From Motilimonas pumila (GTDB lineage: Bacteria > Pseudomonadota > Gammaproteobacteria > Enterobacterales > CBDFNC01), in assembly GCF_003596335.1 (NCBI RefSeq), contig NZ_QZCH01000009.1, positions 62,001 through 126,000 of the forward strand: a stretch of DNA of 64,000 nucleotides, written 5' to 3'. Every line of letters begins with the position of its first letter. The stretch's first letter is position 1. This document shows positions 27,461 to 36,613 of the stretch, one piece after another. Both the position numbers and the translations under genes were made by a program. Below the pieces are notes generated by a model. It made no database searches. It had not been told where the DNA came from and worked only from the letters and a program-made list of their open reading frames with translations.

Positions 27461-28036
27461 ATGGAAATCTCACCCAATATCCAAGCATTTGTTTTTCACT
27501 TCGGTGAAATGGGCAGCCGTTGGGGCTTTAATCGCACAGTAGGGCAAATGTACGCATTGCTGGTGGTGAATGAATCGCCGCTCTCTGCTAATGACTTAGC
27601 CAGTGCGCTCAACATTTCCCGTGGCAACGTTAGCATGGGACTAAAAGAGCTGCAGTCATGGCGTTTAGTGCAAGTCAGTCACATTCCAGGTGACAGAAAA
27701 GAATATTACCGCGTTACGGGCAGCATTTGGGACATGGCGAATACGATATTTGAAGAACGCAAAAAACGTGAGGTAGACCCAACGTTGTCTTTATTACGTA
27801 CTAACTTATTAGTCTCGGCGAATAATCCGCAGGAAGAATACGCGCAGCAAAAGATGCAAGAAATACACGACTTGCTTGAGATGCTGACGCAATGGGCCGG
27901 TGAGCTGCAAAGGTTATCGCCAGAAAATCTCAGCGCGCTTATGAAATTGGGCGCGGGTGTGAGCAAAATGCTGTCGGTGAAAGAACAACTTTTTCCAAGC
28001 CAAACCAAAGCACAAGGTAACGACTTTGAACGCTAA
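27461..28036 (+). CDS. GbsR/MarR-type winged-helix regulator of the cyd operon
   Basis: The 191-residue protein has a winged-helix domain at about 25-90: ALLVVNESPLSANDLASALN and ISRGNVSMGLKELQSWRLV, then the wing VSHIPGDRKEYYRV. A C-terminal helical region (about 120-175) likely dimerises. The start FVFHFGEMGSRWGFNRTVGQ is typical of the GbsR group. It is the first gene of the run, 52 bp before cydA, with an FNR box and a palindrome upstream. It likely adjusts cytochrome bd expression; its signal is unknown. Confidence 0.85.
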   Translation: MEISPNIQAFVFHFGEMGSRWGFNRTVGQMYALLVVNESPLSANDLASALNISRGNVSMGLKELQSWRLVQVSHIPGDRKEYYRVTGSIWDMANTIFEERKKREVDPTLSLLRTNLLVSANNPQEEYAQQKMQEIHDLLEMLTQWAGELQRLSPENLSALMKLGAGVSKMLSVKEQLFPSQTKAQGNDFER

Positions 28037-28088
28037 TGTGCTGTGCGGCGAAATGAGAACAAGAATTTTTGTTTAGGAGTAATCTCTC

Positions 28089-29678
28089 ATGATTAATGAA
28101 ACCCTGGTAGAGCTTTCGCGGTGGCAATTTGCCATTACCGCGCTCTATCACTTCTTATTTGTGCCATTGACCATAGGTATGACCTGGATCCTGTTTATTA
28201 TGGAATCTGTTTACGTCATGACAGGGCGTGAAATATACCGTGATATGACCAAGTTTTGGGGCAAATTATTTGGTATCAATTTTGCCATTGGTGTTGCCAC
28301 TGGTTTAACCATGGAATTTGAGTTTGGCACCAACTGGTCTTACTACTCGCATTATGTTGGCGATATTTTTGGCGCTCCGTTAGCCATAGAAGGCCTGATG
28401 GCCTTCTTTTTAGAGTCCACTTTCGTGGGCATGTTCTTTCTCGGTTGGGAGCGCTTAAGTAAACGTCAGCACCTTGCCGTGACCTTTTTAATGGCACTGG
28501 GCACCAACTTGTCGGCGCTGTGGATTTTGATTGCCAATGGCTGGATGCAAAACCCAGTAGGCAGTGAGTTTAATTACTTAACCATGCGCATGGAGATGAC
28601 CAGCTTTGCCGAGTTAGTGTTTAACCCAGTGGCACAGGTTAAATTTATTCACACGGTAGCGGCAGGTTATGTTGCCGGCTCCATGTTTGTGATGAGCATT
28701 AGCAGTTATTACATCCTTAAAGGCCGGGATTTAGCGTTCGCGAAACGTTCATTTTCGGTGGCTGCCGGCTTTGGTCTCGCGTCCATTTGTTCTGTGTTGC
28801 TACTGGGAGACGAGTCGGGCTATGAGGTCGGTGAAGTGCAGCGAGTGAAACTGGCTGCCATTGAAGCTGAATATCATACCCAAGAAGCCCCCGCGTCTTT
28901 TACTTTGGTCGGTTTGCCTAATGATGAAACCATGGAAACCGAATACGCGATCAAGATCCCTTATCTAATGGGTATCATTGCAACGCGGTCACTTAATGAA
29001 GAGGTGACAGGTTTAAAAGATTTACAAAAAGAGCATGAAGTTCGTATTCGTAACGGCATGGTGGCATACGAATACTTGCAAAAACTGCGCTCTGGCGATG
29101 ATACCCCGGAGAATGTGGCTCGTTTTGAAGAATTAAAGGTCGACCTCGGCTATGGCTTATTGCTTAAGCGTTATACCGCCAATGTTGTCGATGCAACCGA
29201 AGCGCAAATTCAAATGGCAGTGAAAGATTCAACGCCGCCTGCAGCGCCATTGTTTTGGGCCTTTAGGATAATGGTAGGCTGTGGCGTTGTTATGTTTGTG
29301 CTTTTTGTACTGGCGTTTTATTTCAATGCCAAACGAGTGATAGAGCAAAAACGTTGGTTACTCAAAGCCATTTTCTTTGCTTTACCCCTGCCTTGGATTG
29401 CGATTGAAACCGGTTGGTTTGTTGCTGAATTCGGGCGGCAGCCTTGGGCTATCAGTGAAGTGTTGCCGACGTTCCTTGGGGTATCGGATTTACAAGTTAA
29501 CGACGTGATATTTACCATGGTGGCATTTCTGATTGTCTACAGCATTTTATTGACCATAGAAATGTGGTTAATGGTGAAGTTTGCACGCCTAGGGCCCAGC
29601 TCTTTGCACACAGGCCGTTACCATTTTGAGCAGGACTCAGCAGAGCCAACCCCTACACTTAGACAAGATGCCTACTAG
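28089..29678 (+). CDS. cydA: Cytochrome bd ubiquinol oxidase subunit I
   Basis: The 529-residue inner-membrane protein holds hemes b558, b595 and d and the quinol site. The N-terminus [22 protein letters not shown] carries the conserved histidine near residue 20. [12 protein letters not shown] and a long hydrophilic Q-loop (about 235-385) mark it as the long-Q-loop E. coli type. [14 protein letters not shown] is a conserved segment near the C-terminus. GGAGTAAT precedes the ATG. Together with CydB and CydX it reduces oxygen at low tension. It lies directly behind the GbsR-type regulator. Confidence 0.97.
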   Translation: MINETLVELSRWQFAITALYHFLFVPLTIGMTWILFIMESVYVMTGREIYRDMTKFWGKLFGINFAIGVATGLTMEFEFGTNWSYYSHYVGDIFGAPLAIEGLMAFFLESTFVGMFFLGWERLSKRQHLAVTFLMALGTNLSALWILIANGWMQNPVGSEFNYLTMRMEMTSFAELVFNPVAQVKFIHTVAAGYVAGSMFVMSISSYYILKGRDLAFAKRSFSVAAGFGLASICSVLLLGDESGYEVGEVQRVKLAAIEAEYHTQEAPASFTLVGLPNDETMETEYAIKIPYLMGIIATRSLNEEVTGLKDLQKEHEVRIRNGMVAYEYLQKLRSGDDTPENVARFEELKVDLGYGLLLKRYTANVVDATEAQIQMAVKDSTPPAAPLFWAFRIMVGCGVVMFVLFVLAFYFNAKRVIEQKRWLLKAIFFALPLPWIAIETGWFVAEFGRQPWAISEVLPTFLGVSDLQVNDVIFTMVAFLIVYSILLTIEMWLMVKFARLGPSSLHTGRYHFEQDSAEPTPTLRQDAY

Positions 29679-29686
29679 GAGCCATT

Positions 29687-30826
29687 ATGTTTGATTACGA
29701 AAACTTAAAACTGATTTGGTGGCTGATCATCGGCGTGTTAATGGTAGGTTTCGCTTTTACCGATGGCATGGACATGGGGGTAGGTGGTCTGCTGCCTTTT
29801 GTCGGTAAAACTGACAATGAACGTCGCGTAGTGATCAATACGGTAGGCGCCCATTGGGACGGTAACCAAGTGTGGTTTATTACCTTAGGGGGCGCGCTTT
29901 TTGCTGCTTGGCCTATGGTTTATGCCACGGCCTTTAGCGGCTTCTATTTTGCGATGATGTTGACTTTATTTGCGTTGTTTTTGCGTCCGCTTGGTTTTGA
30001 TTACCGCAGCAAGATAGACAATAAGCAATGGCGAAATCGTTGGGACTGGGCGCTGTTTGTTGGCTCTATGGTACCGCCGTTAGTATTTGGTATTGCGTTT
30101 GGTAACTTGCTACAAGGCGTGCCATTTCAGTTTGATGAATTAATGCGGGTCAGTTATACCGGTTCATTCTTTGCCTTGTTTAACCCGTTCGCTTTACTTG
30201 CAGGAGTGTTAAGCGTCGCCATGGTACTCACCCACGGCAGTAGCTGGTTGGTAATGAGAACAGACAGTTTAGTCGCTGCCAGAGCGGCCAAAATTGGCCA
30301 AGTCACGGCTATAATCATGGTCGCCAGTTTTATCGCTTGTGGCTTCATGGTGGTATACAGCATAGATGGCTTTGTGGTCAGCAGCGGACTTGAGCCGGGC
30401 GGTATTGCAAATCCTACCTTGAAAACCGTGGCGACTGCGAATGGCGCTTGGCTGAACAACTTTAACACGATGCCGATCCTTTGGTTATTGCCTGGCTTAG
30501 GCATTGTGATGGCTTTATTGGCTGCATTGATGATTCGTTTAGGCAAGGGGGCGCTGGCATTTATCTGTAGTGGCTTAGCGGCTTCAGGCGTCATTTTAAC
30601 GGCTGGCAGCGCGATGTTTCCATTTGTGATGCCTTCCAGTAGCGTTCCAAATCATAGCCTTACGATGTGGGACGCGGTATCCAGTGAATTAACATTAAAG
30701 CTGATGTTAGTGGCCGTTGTGGTATTACTGCCGGTGGTACTGGCATATACCATTTGGTGTTATTACCGCATGTGGCGCACCGTCACTGTGGCAGAAATTG
30801 ACCAAAACAGTCATTCAGCGTATTAA
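29687..30826 (+). CDS. cydB: Cytochrome bd ubiquinol oxidase subunit II
   Basis: The 379-residue multi-spanning membrane protein matches CydB. MFDYENLKLIWWLIIGVLM is at the N-terminus, GFAFTDGMDMGVGGLLPFV carries conserved acidic residues, then TVGAHWDGNQVWFI, FRPLGFDYRSK-like and FPFVMPSSSVPNHSLTMWDA. It pairs with CydA, whose stop is 8 bp upstream, and is followed by cydX. AGGAGC precedes the ATG. Confidence 0.97.
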   Translation: MFDYENLKLIWWLIIGVLMVGFAFTDGMDMGVGGLLPFVGKTDNERRVVINTVGAHWDGNQVWFITLGGALFAAWPMVYATAFSGFYFAMMLTLFALFLRPLGFDYRSKIDNKQWRNRWDWALFVGSMVPPLVFGIAFGNLLQGVPFQFDELMRVSYTGSFFALFNPFALLAGVLSVAMVLTHGSSWLVMRTDSLVAARAAKIGQVTAIIMVASFIACGFMVVYSIDGFVVSSGLEPGGIANPTLKTVATANGAWLNNFNTMPILWLLPGLGIVMALLAALMIRLGKGALAFICSGLAASGVILTAGSAMFPFVMPSSSVPNHSLTMWDAVSSELTLKLMLVAVVVLLPVVLAYTIWCYYRMWRTVTVAEIDQNSHSAY

Positions 30827-30835
30827 GGAGTTTTT

Positions 30836-30961
30836 ATGTGGTATTTCAGTTGGATTTTAGGCGTTTTATTGGCTTGTGCGTTCGGCGTCATAAATGTGAT
30901 GTGGTACGAAATGGAGCAGCACGTGGACAACGTCGCTAAAGACCAAGATCCAGAGAACTAA
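30836..30961 (+). CDS. cydX: Cytochrome bd small subunit CydX
   Basis: A 41-residue reading frame starts at ATG 30836 behind AAGGAG, 9 bp after the cydB stop. Its N-terminus MWYFSWILGVLLACAFGVI closely matches E. coli CydX (MWYFAWILGTLLACSFGVI). It is a single transmembrane helix with an acidic tail (DNVAKDQDPEN). CydX stabilises the bd oxidase complex. It is easily missed because of its length. Confidence 0.96.
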   Translation: MWYFSWILGVLLACAFGVINVMWYEMEQHVDNVAKDQDPEN

Positions 30962-30971
30962 CAAAACATCG

Positions 30972-30999
30972 ACCAGCTTCTATGCTTATAGAAGCTGGT
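30972..30999 (+). terminator. Strong hairpin between cydX and cydD
   Basis: ACCAGCTTCTAT and ATAGAAGCTGGT form a perfect 12-bp stem with a GCTT loop, 10 bp after the cydX stop. Only TTCCCC follows, without a T-run, so it may act as a partial terminator or protect the cydABX mRNA 3' end and set a different cydDC level. Confidence 0.65.
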
Positions 31000-31039
31000 T
31001 CCCCGCATTCCCGCTCAAATAGCCTATAGCACAGGTAAA

Positions 31040-32869
31040 TTGGGCCCATCTCTTAGCGTTGAAAGTGAGGTTGACTTGAACCCCGGCGACTCAAGCGTTA
31101 CAGCAGCAGAAAGTAAGCAATGGCTAAAGCAGCAAAAGCAACACAGTGAAGGTTTATTGAGTAAAGGCGTCGCTTTAGGTTGTTGCCACGGCATTTTAGT
31201 AATCGGACAGATGGCATTACTTGCACACATGCTTGACGGCGCCATTTTCAAACAGTGGGGGCTGCATGAACTCGCTGCCTATATGTGGGCCATGTTGGCT
31301 ATCATCCTGGTGCGAGCGGCTTTGAGCTATGGCTCATCGAGATTATGCTATCGCGGCGCAGTGGCCATTAAGTATCAACTTCGTAAAGATTTATTGGCTA
31401 AGATATTTCATCTCGGGCCAAGTTTTGTGGCGCAAAAAGGGTCAGCAGAGAGTGCGCAATTACTGCATCAAGGCGTAGAGTCACTACAAGATTATTACGC
31501 GGGTTATTTGCCTGCTATTGCGTATTGCTCAGTGATCCCTCTGGCGATATTAGCCATTGTTATTCCCTTTGATTGGGGCGCGGCACTGATTTTTCTTTGC
31601 ACTGCGCCTTTTATCCCGTTTTTTATGATAATGATTGGCAAAAAAGCAGAGGCGCTCAACCATCAACACTGGGCTAAGCTGCTTCGTATGAGCAGTCATT
31701 TTTTGGATATTATCCAAGGTTTAACCCAGCTAAAGATTTTTAACGCTTCACGGCAAGAGATTGCTGCCGTCGCCAGCATTAGCGACCAATATCGTCGCCA
31801 AACGATGAGCATTTTAAAAATCGCATTTTTATCGTCTTTTTTTCTTGAGTTTTTAGCTTCCGTCTCCATTGCACTTGTCGCTGTGATCATGGGGTTTCGC
31901 CTGTATTACGGCGAAGTGGACTATCTCTTAGCGCTCTGGGTTTTGCTACTGGCCCCAGAATTTTACCTACCGCTGAGAAACCTAGGCACTCAATATCACG
32001 CCAAAATGGCGGGAGTGAGTGCGGCACAAGATATGATTGCGCTCTATCAAGATGCAGCAGTATCTGAGCAAGCGCGAGAGTCTGAAATAACTAGCGGGCA
32101 GCCGGTCGGCAATGAAAATCAGGCAGGGCCTTTTAACGCGCCTTTTGATATTCACTTTGACGAGGTTTCTTTTGCATATGACAAGCGAGACAAAGCACTT
32201 GATAAGGTGACGCTGTCTTTTGACAATAAAGGCTTGCACGCCATTGTTGGTCCAAGTGGGGCGGGTAAGTCGACTTTAATCGAGACCTTAATGGGCTTTC
32301 ATCAACCGCAACAAGGGCGAGTGCTTATTAATGGCGTTGCCCTTGAACAGGGCAACAGAGACGCTTGGCTTCAGCATTGCGGTTGGATAGCGCAACAAGG
32401 GCACATTTTTTACGGCGAGCTTGGTTTCAATGTCGCGCTTAGCGAACAATATAATCTCGCTAAAATCGAACAGGCGCTATGCCAAGCCGGTCTGGCTGAA
32501 TGGGTTAAATCCCAGCCACTTGGGTTAAACACTCAAATAGGGGAAGCGGGAGCGGGCTTATCTGGAGGACAACGTCAAAGGTTGGCGTTAGCCAGAGCAT
32601 TTTATCACCAACCTGATGTGTTAATTTTAGACGAACCCAGCAGTCATTTAGATAAAGACAGTGAAGCGGCTGTGTTACAAGCCATTAAGCGATACGCCGA
32701 GCATCATCTTGTGATCGTAATTGCCCAGCGCTTGCATACCGTTAGCCAAGCAGACTGCATTTATGTGATTCATCAAGGGAGATTACAACAACAAGGTAGC
32801 CATTCATTATTGTGTCAGCAACCCGGCCTATACCAACAAATGTTGCATGCGGGAGGTCGCCATGAATGA
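31040..32869 (+). CDS. cydD: Thiol reductant ABC exporter subunit CydD
   Basis: The 609-residue half-transporter has an N-terminal six-TM ABC exporter domain and a C-terminal ATPase (Walker A GPSGAGKST near 404, signature LSGGQRQ near 506, Walker B LILDEPSSHLD). With CydC it exports cysteine and glutathione to the periplasm and is needed for cytochrome bd assembly. The start is uncertain. TTG at 31040 opens the longest frame, but a TTG at 31076 has a better ribosome site (AGTGAGG) and a length closer to E. coli CydD (588). It follows cydABX, with cydC overlapping its end. Confidence 0.92.
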   Translation: MGPSLSVESEVDLNPGDSSVTAAESKQWLKQQKQHSEGLLSKGVALGCCHGILVIGQMALLAHMLDGAIFKQWGLHELAAYMWAMLAIILVRAALSYGSSRLCYRGAVAIKYQLRKDLLAKIFHLGPSFVAQKGSAESAQLLHQGVESLQDYYAGYLPAIAYCSVIPLAILAIVIPFDWGAALIFLCTAPFIPFFMIMIGKKAEALNHQHWAKLLRMSSHFLDIIQGLTQLKIFNASRQEIAAVASISDQYRRQTMSILKIAFLSSFFLEFLASVSIALVAVIMGFRLYYGEVDYLLALWVLLLAPEFYLPLRNLGTQYHAKMAGVSAAQDMIALYQDAAVSEQARESEITSGQPVGNENQAGPFNAPFDIHFDEVSFAYDKRDKALDKVTLSFDNKGLHAIVGPSGAGKSTLIETLMGFHQPQQGRVLINGVALEQGNRDAWLQHCGWIAQQGHIFYGELGFNVALSEQYNLAKIEQALCQAGLAEWVKSQPLGLNTQIGEAGAGLSGGQRQRLALARAFYHQPDVLILDEPSSHLDKDSEAAVLQAIKRYAEHHLVIVIAQRLHTVSQADCIYVIHQGRLQQQGSHSLLCQQPGLYQQMLHAGGRHE

Positions 32870-34601
32870 GTTTCTTAGGTTATGTGCCTTAATGCGGCCA
32901 CAGTTAGGCTGGATGTTACTTGGTGCCTTAGTATCTTTGCTCAGTTTGTTGGCAAATATCAGCTTACTCGCAGTGTCGGGATGGTTTTTAACCATCATGG
33001 CCATGGCGGGGCTGACGGGGGCCAGCATTAATTACTTCACGCCCGGCGCCATTGTTAGGTTTTTGGCCATCGTCAGAACCGTTGGCAAATATGCCGAGCG
33101 ATTAGTGACTCATCAGGCAACCTTCAAGGTAATAGCCCATTTAAGGGTGCATTTTTATCGCCAGTTAGAGCCCTTGATTCCTTATCATCAGCTGCAACTT
33201 CGCTCTGGTGATTTAATGTCAAGAATGCAGCAAGATATTGATCATATAGATAATTTCTATCTTAGAATATTGTTGCCTTTAACCTTAGCATTGATCAGCG
33301 TGCCTTTAGTTTGCAGCGCGGTGGCGTATTTTTCGCCGTTACTGGCACTCTGGGTGGCAGCAGCATTGTTGTTGCTTGGTCTGGGCATCCCGTTTCTTAG
33401 CTACCTTTGGTGCAAACGCAGTGCGGTGCAACAAGTTGCGCTAACAGCAACACTCAAGCTGCAATTGGTAGACAGTGTCAGCGCAATAAAAGAAGTGTTG
33501 GTATATCAACTCACTGGCAGTTATCAACAGCAAATTAATCGTGTCAGTCAGGAGCTATATCAAGTAGAGCTAGCCTTACATCGGCGACAAACCTTGTTTG
33601 AAAGCATGAGCTTCATTCTCATCAACATGATGGTGTTAATCAGCTTACTGATTACCGTACCTTTGGCGCAGCAAGGTCATTTAGCCCCCGAATATATCGC
33701 CAGTTTAGCGTTACTTATTTTGGTGTGTGTTGAGACAGTGTTGGCTTTGCCACTTGCGATGCAATTGTTGCCCGCCACTTTAGCCAGTGCTCGGCGATTG
33801 TTTGAAATTATGGATAAATCTGTCCCTCAAGAAAGTGAACACCCAGAAGGTTCGGCGGTTGAAAACGCTGTGCTAGGTGAGGTGGCATTCAAACGCGTCA
33901 GTTTTTCTTACCCTGATGCCAAAGAGCCGGTACTCAAGAATATCAACTTGAGTCTGCAACCTGGGGAAAAAGTGGCCATTATCGGTGCCAGCGGGGCGGG
34001 AAAATCGACCTTGGTAAACTTGCTGATGGGGTTCTGGCCTATTGAGCAAGGACAGTTAACGATTGCCGGTGTGCCAATCGCTAAGATAAAGGCGCAAGAG
34101 CTGCGTCAGTACACGGCATTAATGAGTCAATCAGGCCATGTTTTTAAGTCAACCATTGCCGATAACTTACGCTTAGCTCAGCCGAACATGACTGAGACTC
34201 AAATGCACAGTGCCCTTGATAGTGCAGGCTTAAAGGCGTGGATAGCATCTTTACCTGATGGCGTGAATACTTGGCTTGGTGAAACGGGGTCCGGTTTATC
34301 CGGTGGTCAAAAGCAGCGCCTTATGCTCGCGCAAGCGTTATTAAGAGAGAGCCATGTGCTGGTATTAGATGAACCCACTAAGGGGCTAGATCCCCTTACA
34401 GAGCAGAGCATAGTGAACAAGTTGTCACTGCATTTAGCGCGTACCCAACAAAGCTTAATCATGATCACGCACAAACCCGTAATGCTTCAGCAAATGGATA
34501 ACATTGTTGTGATGGAGCAAGGACACATTGTCGCTCAGGGTAAACACGGTGATTTACTCGATAGCTGCGCCTATTACCAAGACTTACTGGATTATTTTTG
34601 A
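32862..34601 (+). CDS. cydC: Thiol reductant ABC exporter subunit CydC
   Basis: The 579-residue ABC half-transporter starts at the ATG at 32862, which has GGGAGGT directly upstream and overlaps cydD by 8 bp; an in-frame ATG at 32847 lacks this. It has a TM domain beginning MNEFLRLCALMRPQLGWMLL. The segment SGWFLTIMAMAGL, then AIVRTVGKYAERLVTH, is typical of CydC. The ATPase has GASGAGKST near 375 and LSGGQKQ near 479. It forms a heterodimer with CydD. Confidence 0.95.
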   Translation: MNEFLRLCALMRPQLGWMLLGALVSLLSLLANISLLAVSGWFLTIMAMAGLTGASINYFTPGAIVRFLAIVRTVGKYAERLVTHQATFKVIAHLRVHFYRQLEPLIPYHQLQLRSGDLMSRMQQDIDHIDNFYLRILLPLTLALISVPLVCSAVAYFSPLLALWVAAALLLLGLGIPFLSYLWCKRSAVQQVALTATLKLQLVDSVSAIKEVLVYQLTGSYQQQINRVSQELYQVELALHRRQTLFESMSFILINMMVLISLLITVPLAQQGHLAPEYIASLALLILVCVETVLALPLAMQLLPATLASARRLFEIMDKSVPQESEHPEGSAVENAVLGEVAFKRVSFSYPDAKEPVLKNINLSLQPGEKVAIIGASGAGKSTLVNLLMGFWPIEQGQLTIAGVPIAKIKAQELRQYTALMSQSGHVFKSTIADNLRLAQPNMTETQMHSALDSAGLKAWIASLPDGVNTWLGETGSGLSGGQKQRLMLAQALLRESHVLVLDEPTKGLDPLTEQSIVNKLSLHLARTQQSLIMITHKPVMLQQMDNIVVMEQGHIVAQGKHGDLLDSCAYYQDLLDYF

Positions 34602-34683
34602 TCCCAGCCTGCACAGGTTTAACAGTGCTTTGTTGCAGATATTGGCTTGAGCTTTACTTAGGTTTGCTTAGGGTTCAGTGATA

Positions 34684-34965
34684 TTAGGCGCGTTTTAACC
34701 GGACAACGCGCATCACTTCAACGTCAAAGTTTGCCACTTTTTCTGCGTCCGGGTAATAAGTAATATTGACCCTGGCGCCTTTAAGGTTTTGATAAGCGTG
34801 TTTACGCTTAAATTTAAACGGGGCATCACAACCCTTAATCATCACAGTGTTAAGATGCCAATCTTCCAGCTCTCTTTGGGTGTGGCTAACGACTTTGACA
34901 TCTTCGCTGTGGGTAAGCTTAGGGTGTTTATGCAACAGTTGATTGACAGCTTTTATTTGTTTCAT
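34684..34965 (-). CDS. Small conserved-looking protein of unknown function
   Basis: A 93-residue basic protein without signal peptide or membrane segment. Visible features are KLTHSEDVKVVSHTQRELEDW, a single cysteine (MIKGCDAPFKFKRKHAY) and a basic end (VMRVVRLKRA). I recognise no family. It converges with cydC. Balanced amino acid use makes it more likely real than a chance frame, but there is no strong ribosome site. Confidence 0.5.
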   Translation of the reverse strand: MKQIKAVNQLLHKHPKLTHSEDVKVVSHTQRELEDWHLNTVMIKGCDAPFKFKRKHAYQNLKGARVNITYYPDAEKVANFDVEVMRVVRLKRA

Positions 34966-35048
34966 CGCGACAATTAGTATAACTAAAGAAAGATAAGCTT
35001 AAAGCGCCGCTGATGAAATCGCAAGAGTAACGACAGAAGCACAAAAAA

Positions 35049-35069
35049 GCCACAAGTTACACTTGTGGC
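35049..35069 (-). terminator. Intrinsic terminator after the PEP-CTERM gene
   Basis: On the minus strand GCCACAAGT and ACTTGTGGC form a 9-bp stem with a 3-nt loop followed by CTTTTTTG... giving a T-run. It ends about 60 bp after the PEP-CTERM stop. A second stem (AAGGCAAG / CTTGCCTT, 35095-35118) lies between. Confidence 0.85.
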
Positions 35070-35127
35070 AAAATAAAGGGCATAGCAGTTAACTAAGGCA
35101 AGAGGGCTTACTTGCCTTAGCAGAGGG

Positions 35128-36126
35128 TTACTTCTTCATAGTGCGTTTACGCTGGTAGAATCCTAACCCGGCTAAAGCTAGGCCCCATAGCGCAATAGAG
35201 CTTGGCTCTGGGATGCTGTAAGTTACTTCACCGGTACCAGAACCTATAAAGCTTTGAGCGTTGCGTATGCCGTTAGCAGCCCCGACGGTTTGGAAGCTAA
35301 ACGAAAACGTGATTGGCTCTAGCACAGGTGCATTTGGAAGAGGCATATTATCGGTACGTGTAGTGCCATTGGGCGCTCCTTCATCAAATACGCGCGCAGA
35401 CAAGGCGGTAAATACTAATTCTGATTGACCTGTGTTAGAAACATTTAATACACCGGTTTGAATGGAGTCAATACCTAGGCCCCATTCTTTTTCACCTGTG
35501 CCAGGCTCTTCTGTTAGTATATCGAAGAAGCTGTACTCAGTGGCAATGTCATAACTCACGGAATCTCCCGGTGCGGGATCTCCATTGACTTGATTTTGAT
35601 CTAGCACCATACGGAAATCTAACGCTAACCATTCACTGACGAACTCACCAAGTAATATGGTATAAAATCCGTCATCGTCTTTCGCAAACGCTTTATAACT
35701 AGAAACTGGGCTACCAAACTCATATTCACCGAAAGTAGAGTCAGCTTTATTATCTTGAGTTGTTGCGCCACCTGTTACATATTTACCTGCTACATCAGAT
35801 GTATAGTCATATCCGCCGGGAAAGTCACCAGGGCTATATCCATCATTCTTAACGCCATCTCGTAATACGCCAAACGTCATTGACTGGCCCGTTGCGTCAT
35901 CGAAGCCATCATTATCAGAATCTAGCAGACCTGGACGATTAGAATTTGGATAATTTGCAGGGTCAGTGTTTAAACCAACATCGTTGAATGTTTGCATGGG
36001 GTCATAGAAGAAGTTGACGCCGGTAAATTGCAGCATCACATCCCTTCCTGCTGAAGCAGAAAACGCGGTGGAGAGCAATGCTGCTGCAACTCCCGCTGTA
36101 ATCAAACTTTTTGTATGCTTTTTCAT
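35128..36126 (-). CDS. PEP-CTERM sorting-domain protein
   Basis: The protein has 332 residues from ATG 36126, which has GAGGAC upstream; a longer frame to 36171 is less likely. It has a signal peptide (MKKHTKSLITAGVAAALLSTAFSASA) and a C-terminal PEP-CTERM signal (YSIPEPSSIALWGLALAG, then the basic tail YQRKRTMKK). Such tails are cut by exosortase at the cell surface and are linked to exopolysaccharide producers. The middle part includes an Asp-rich GLLDSDNDGFDD segment resembling a calcium-binding type 3 repeat. Function is unknown. A likely sigma-54 promoter lies upstream. Confidence 0.87.
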   Translation of the reverse strand: MKKHTKSLITAGVAAALLSTAFSASAGRDVMLQFTGVNFFYDPMQTFNDVGLNTDPANYPNSNRPGLLDSDNDGFDDATGQSMTFGVLRDGVKNDGYSPGDFPGGYDYTSDVAGKYVTGGATTQDNKADSTFGEYEFGSPVSSYKAFAKDDDGFYTILLGEFVSEWLALDFRMVLDQNQVNGDPAPGDSVSYDIATEYSFFDILTEEPGTGEKEWGLGIDSIQTGVLNVSNTGQSELVFTALSARVFDEGAPNGTTRTDNMPLPNAPVLEPITFSFSFQTVGAANGIRNAQSFIGSGTGEVTYSIPEPSSIALWGLALAGLGFYQRKRTMKK

Positions 36127-36613
36127 TTTGTTGTCCTCGAAAATATGTTGCGTGTTCACATACCAAAACAACTAAATATGCTCAATATCAATAAAGCAAT
36201 CTACATACCAATTTGACATTTATTTGTTAACCTAATAAAAACAAGCGCATAGCGTGTTATAGTGATAACTTGATCATTTATCTGTAAATTAAATCGACAT
36301 AATGAATAAGTATTAGTTGATGAGTTTGTAAGTATTAATGCTTGCTAAGCCGGTGGGAACGTTCTCAATATCGGTATTATCCAGTTATTAAAATAATGGG
36401 TTGGATACTTTAGATCGGTTTAAGCGTATCTATTGATGGTTTGACTAAAGTTTAAGCGTTTATTTGCCACGCTGTTTGCTGCTGGTAGGTTTTAATTTGC
36501 AAATAAATCGATTAAAAATTAAAAGGTCATTATCTATTTGGTCTTGGATAAACAGAATAGGGCAATGTGTCAGGATATTTTACATCTGTTTTTACAACAA
36601 TCTTTACAGCAAC
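36127..36613. other. Intergenic region upstream of the PEP-CTERM gene
   Basis: A 487-bp AT-rich region between two leftward genes. It contains the sigma-54-type promoter near 36194-36210 and, upstream of it, room for activator sites that I cannot define. No credible gene is seen. Confidence 0.6.
36194..36210 (-). promoter_or_regulatory. Sigma-54 (RpoN) type promoter
   Basis: On the minus strand TTGGTATGTAGATTGCTTT has the invariant GG and GC exactly 10 bp apart and matches TGGCACG-N4-TTGCW at most positions (TGGTATG-N4-TTGCT). The start would be near 36184, giving a leader of about 58 nt. Another TTGGTATGT lies 44 bp closer to the gene but lacks the GG-N10-GC spacing. Confidence 0.65.

Noticed and set aside
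27461-34601. The two adjacent ABC genes as a drug or peptide exporter
   Set aside because: Sequence and position behind cydABX identify them as CydDC.
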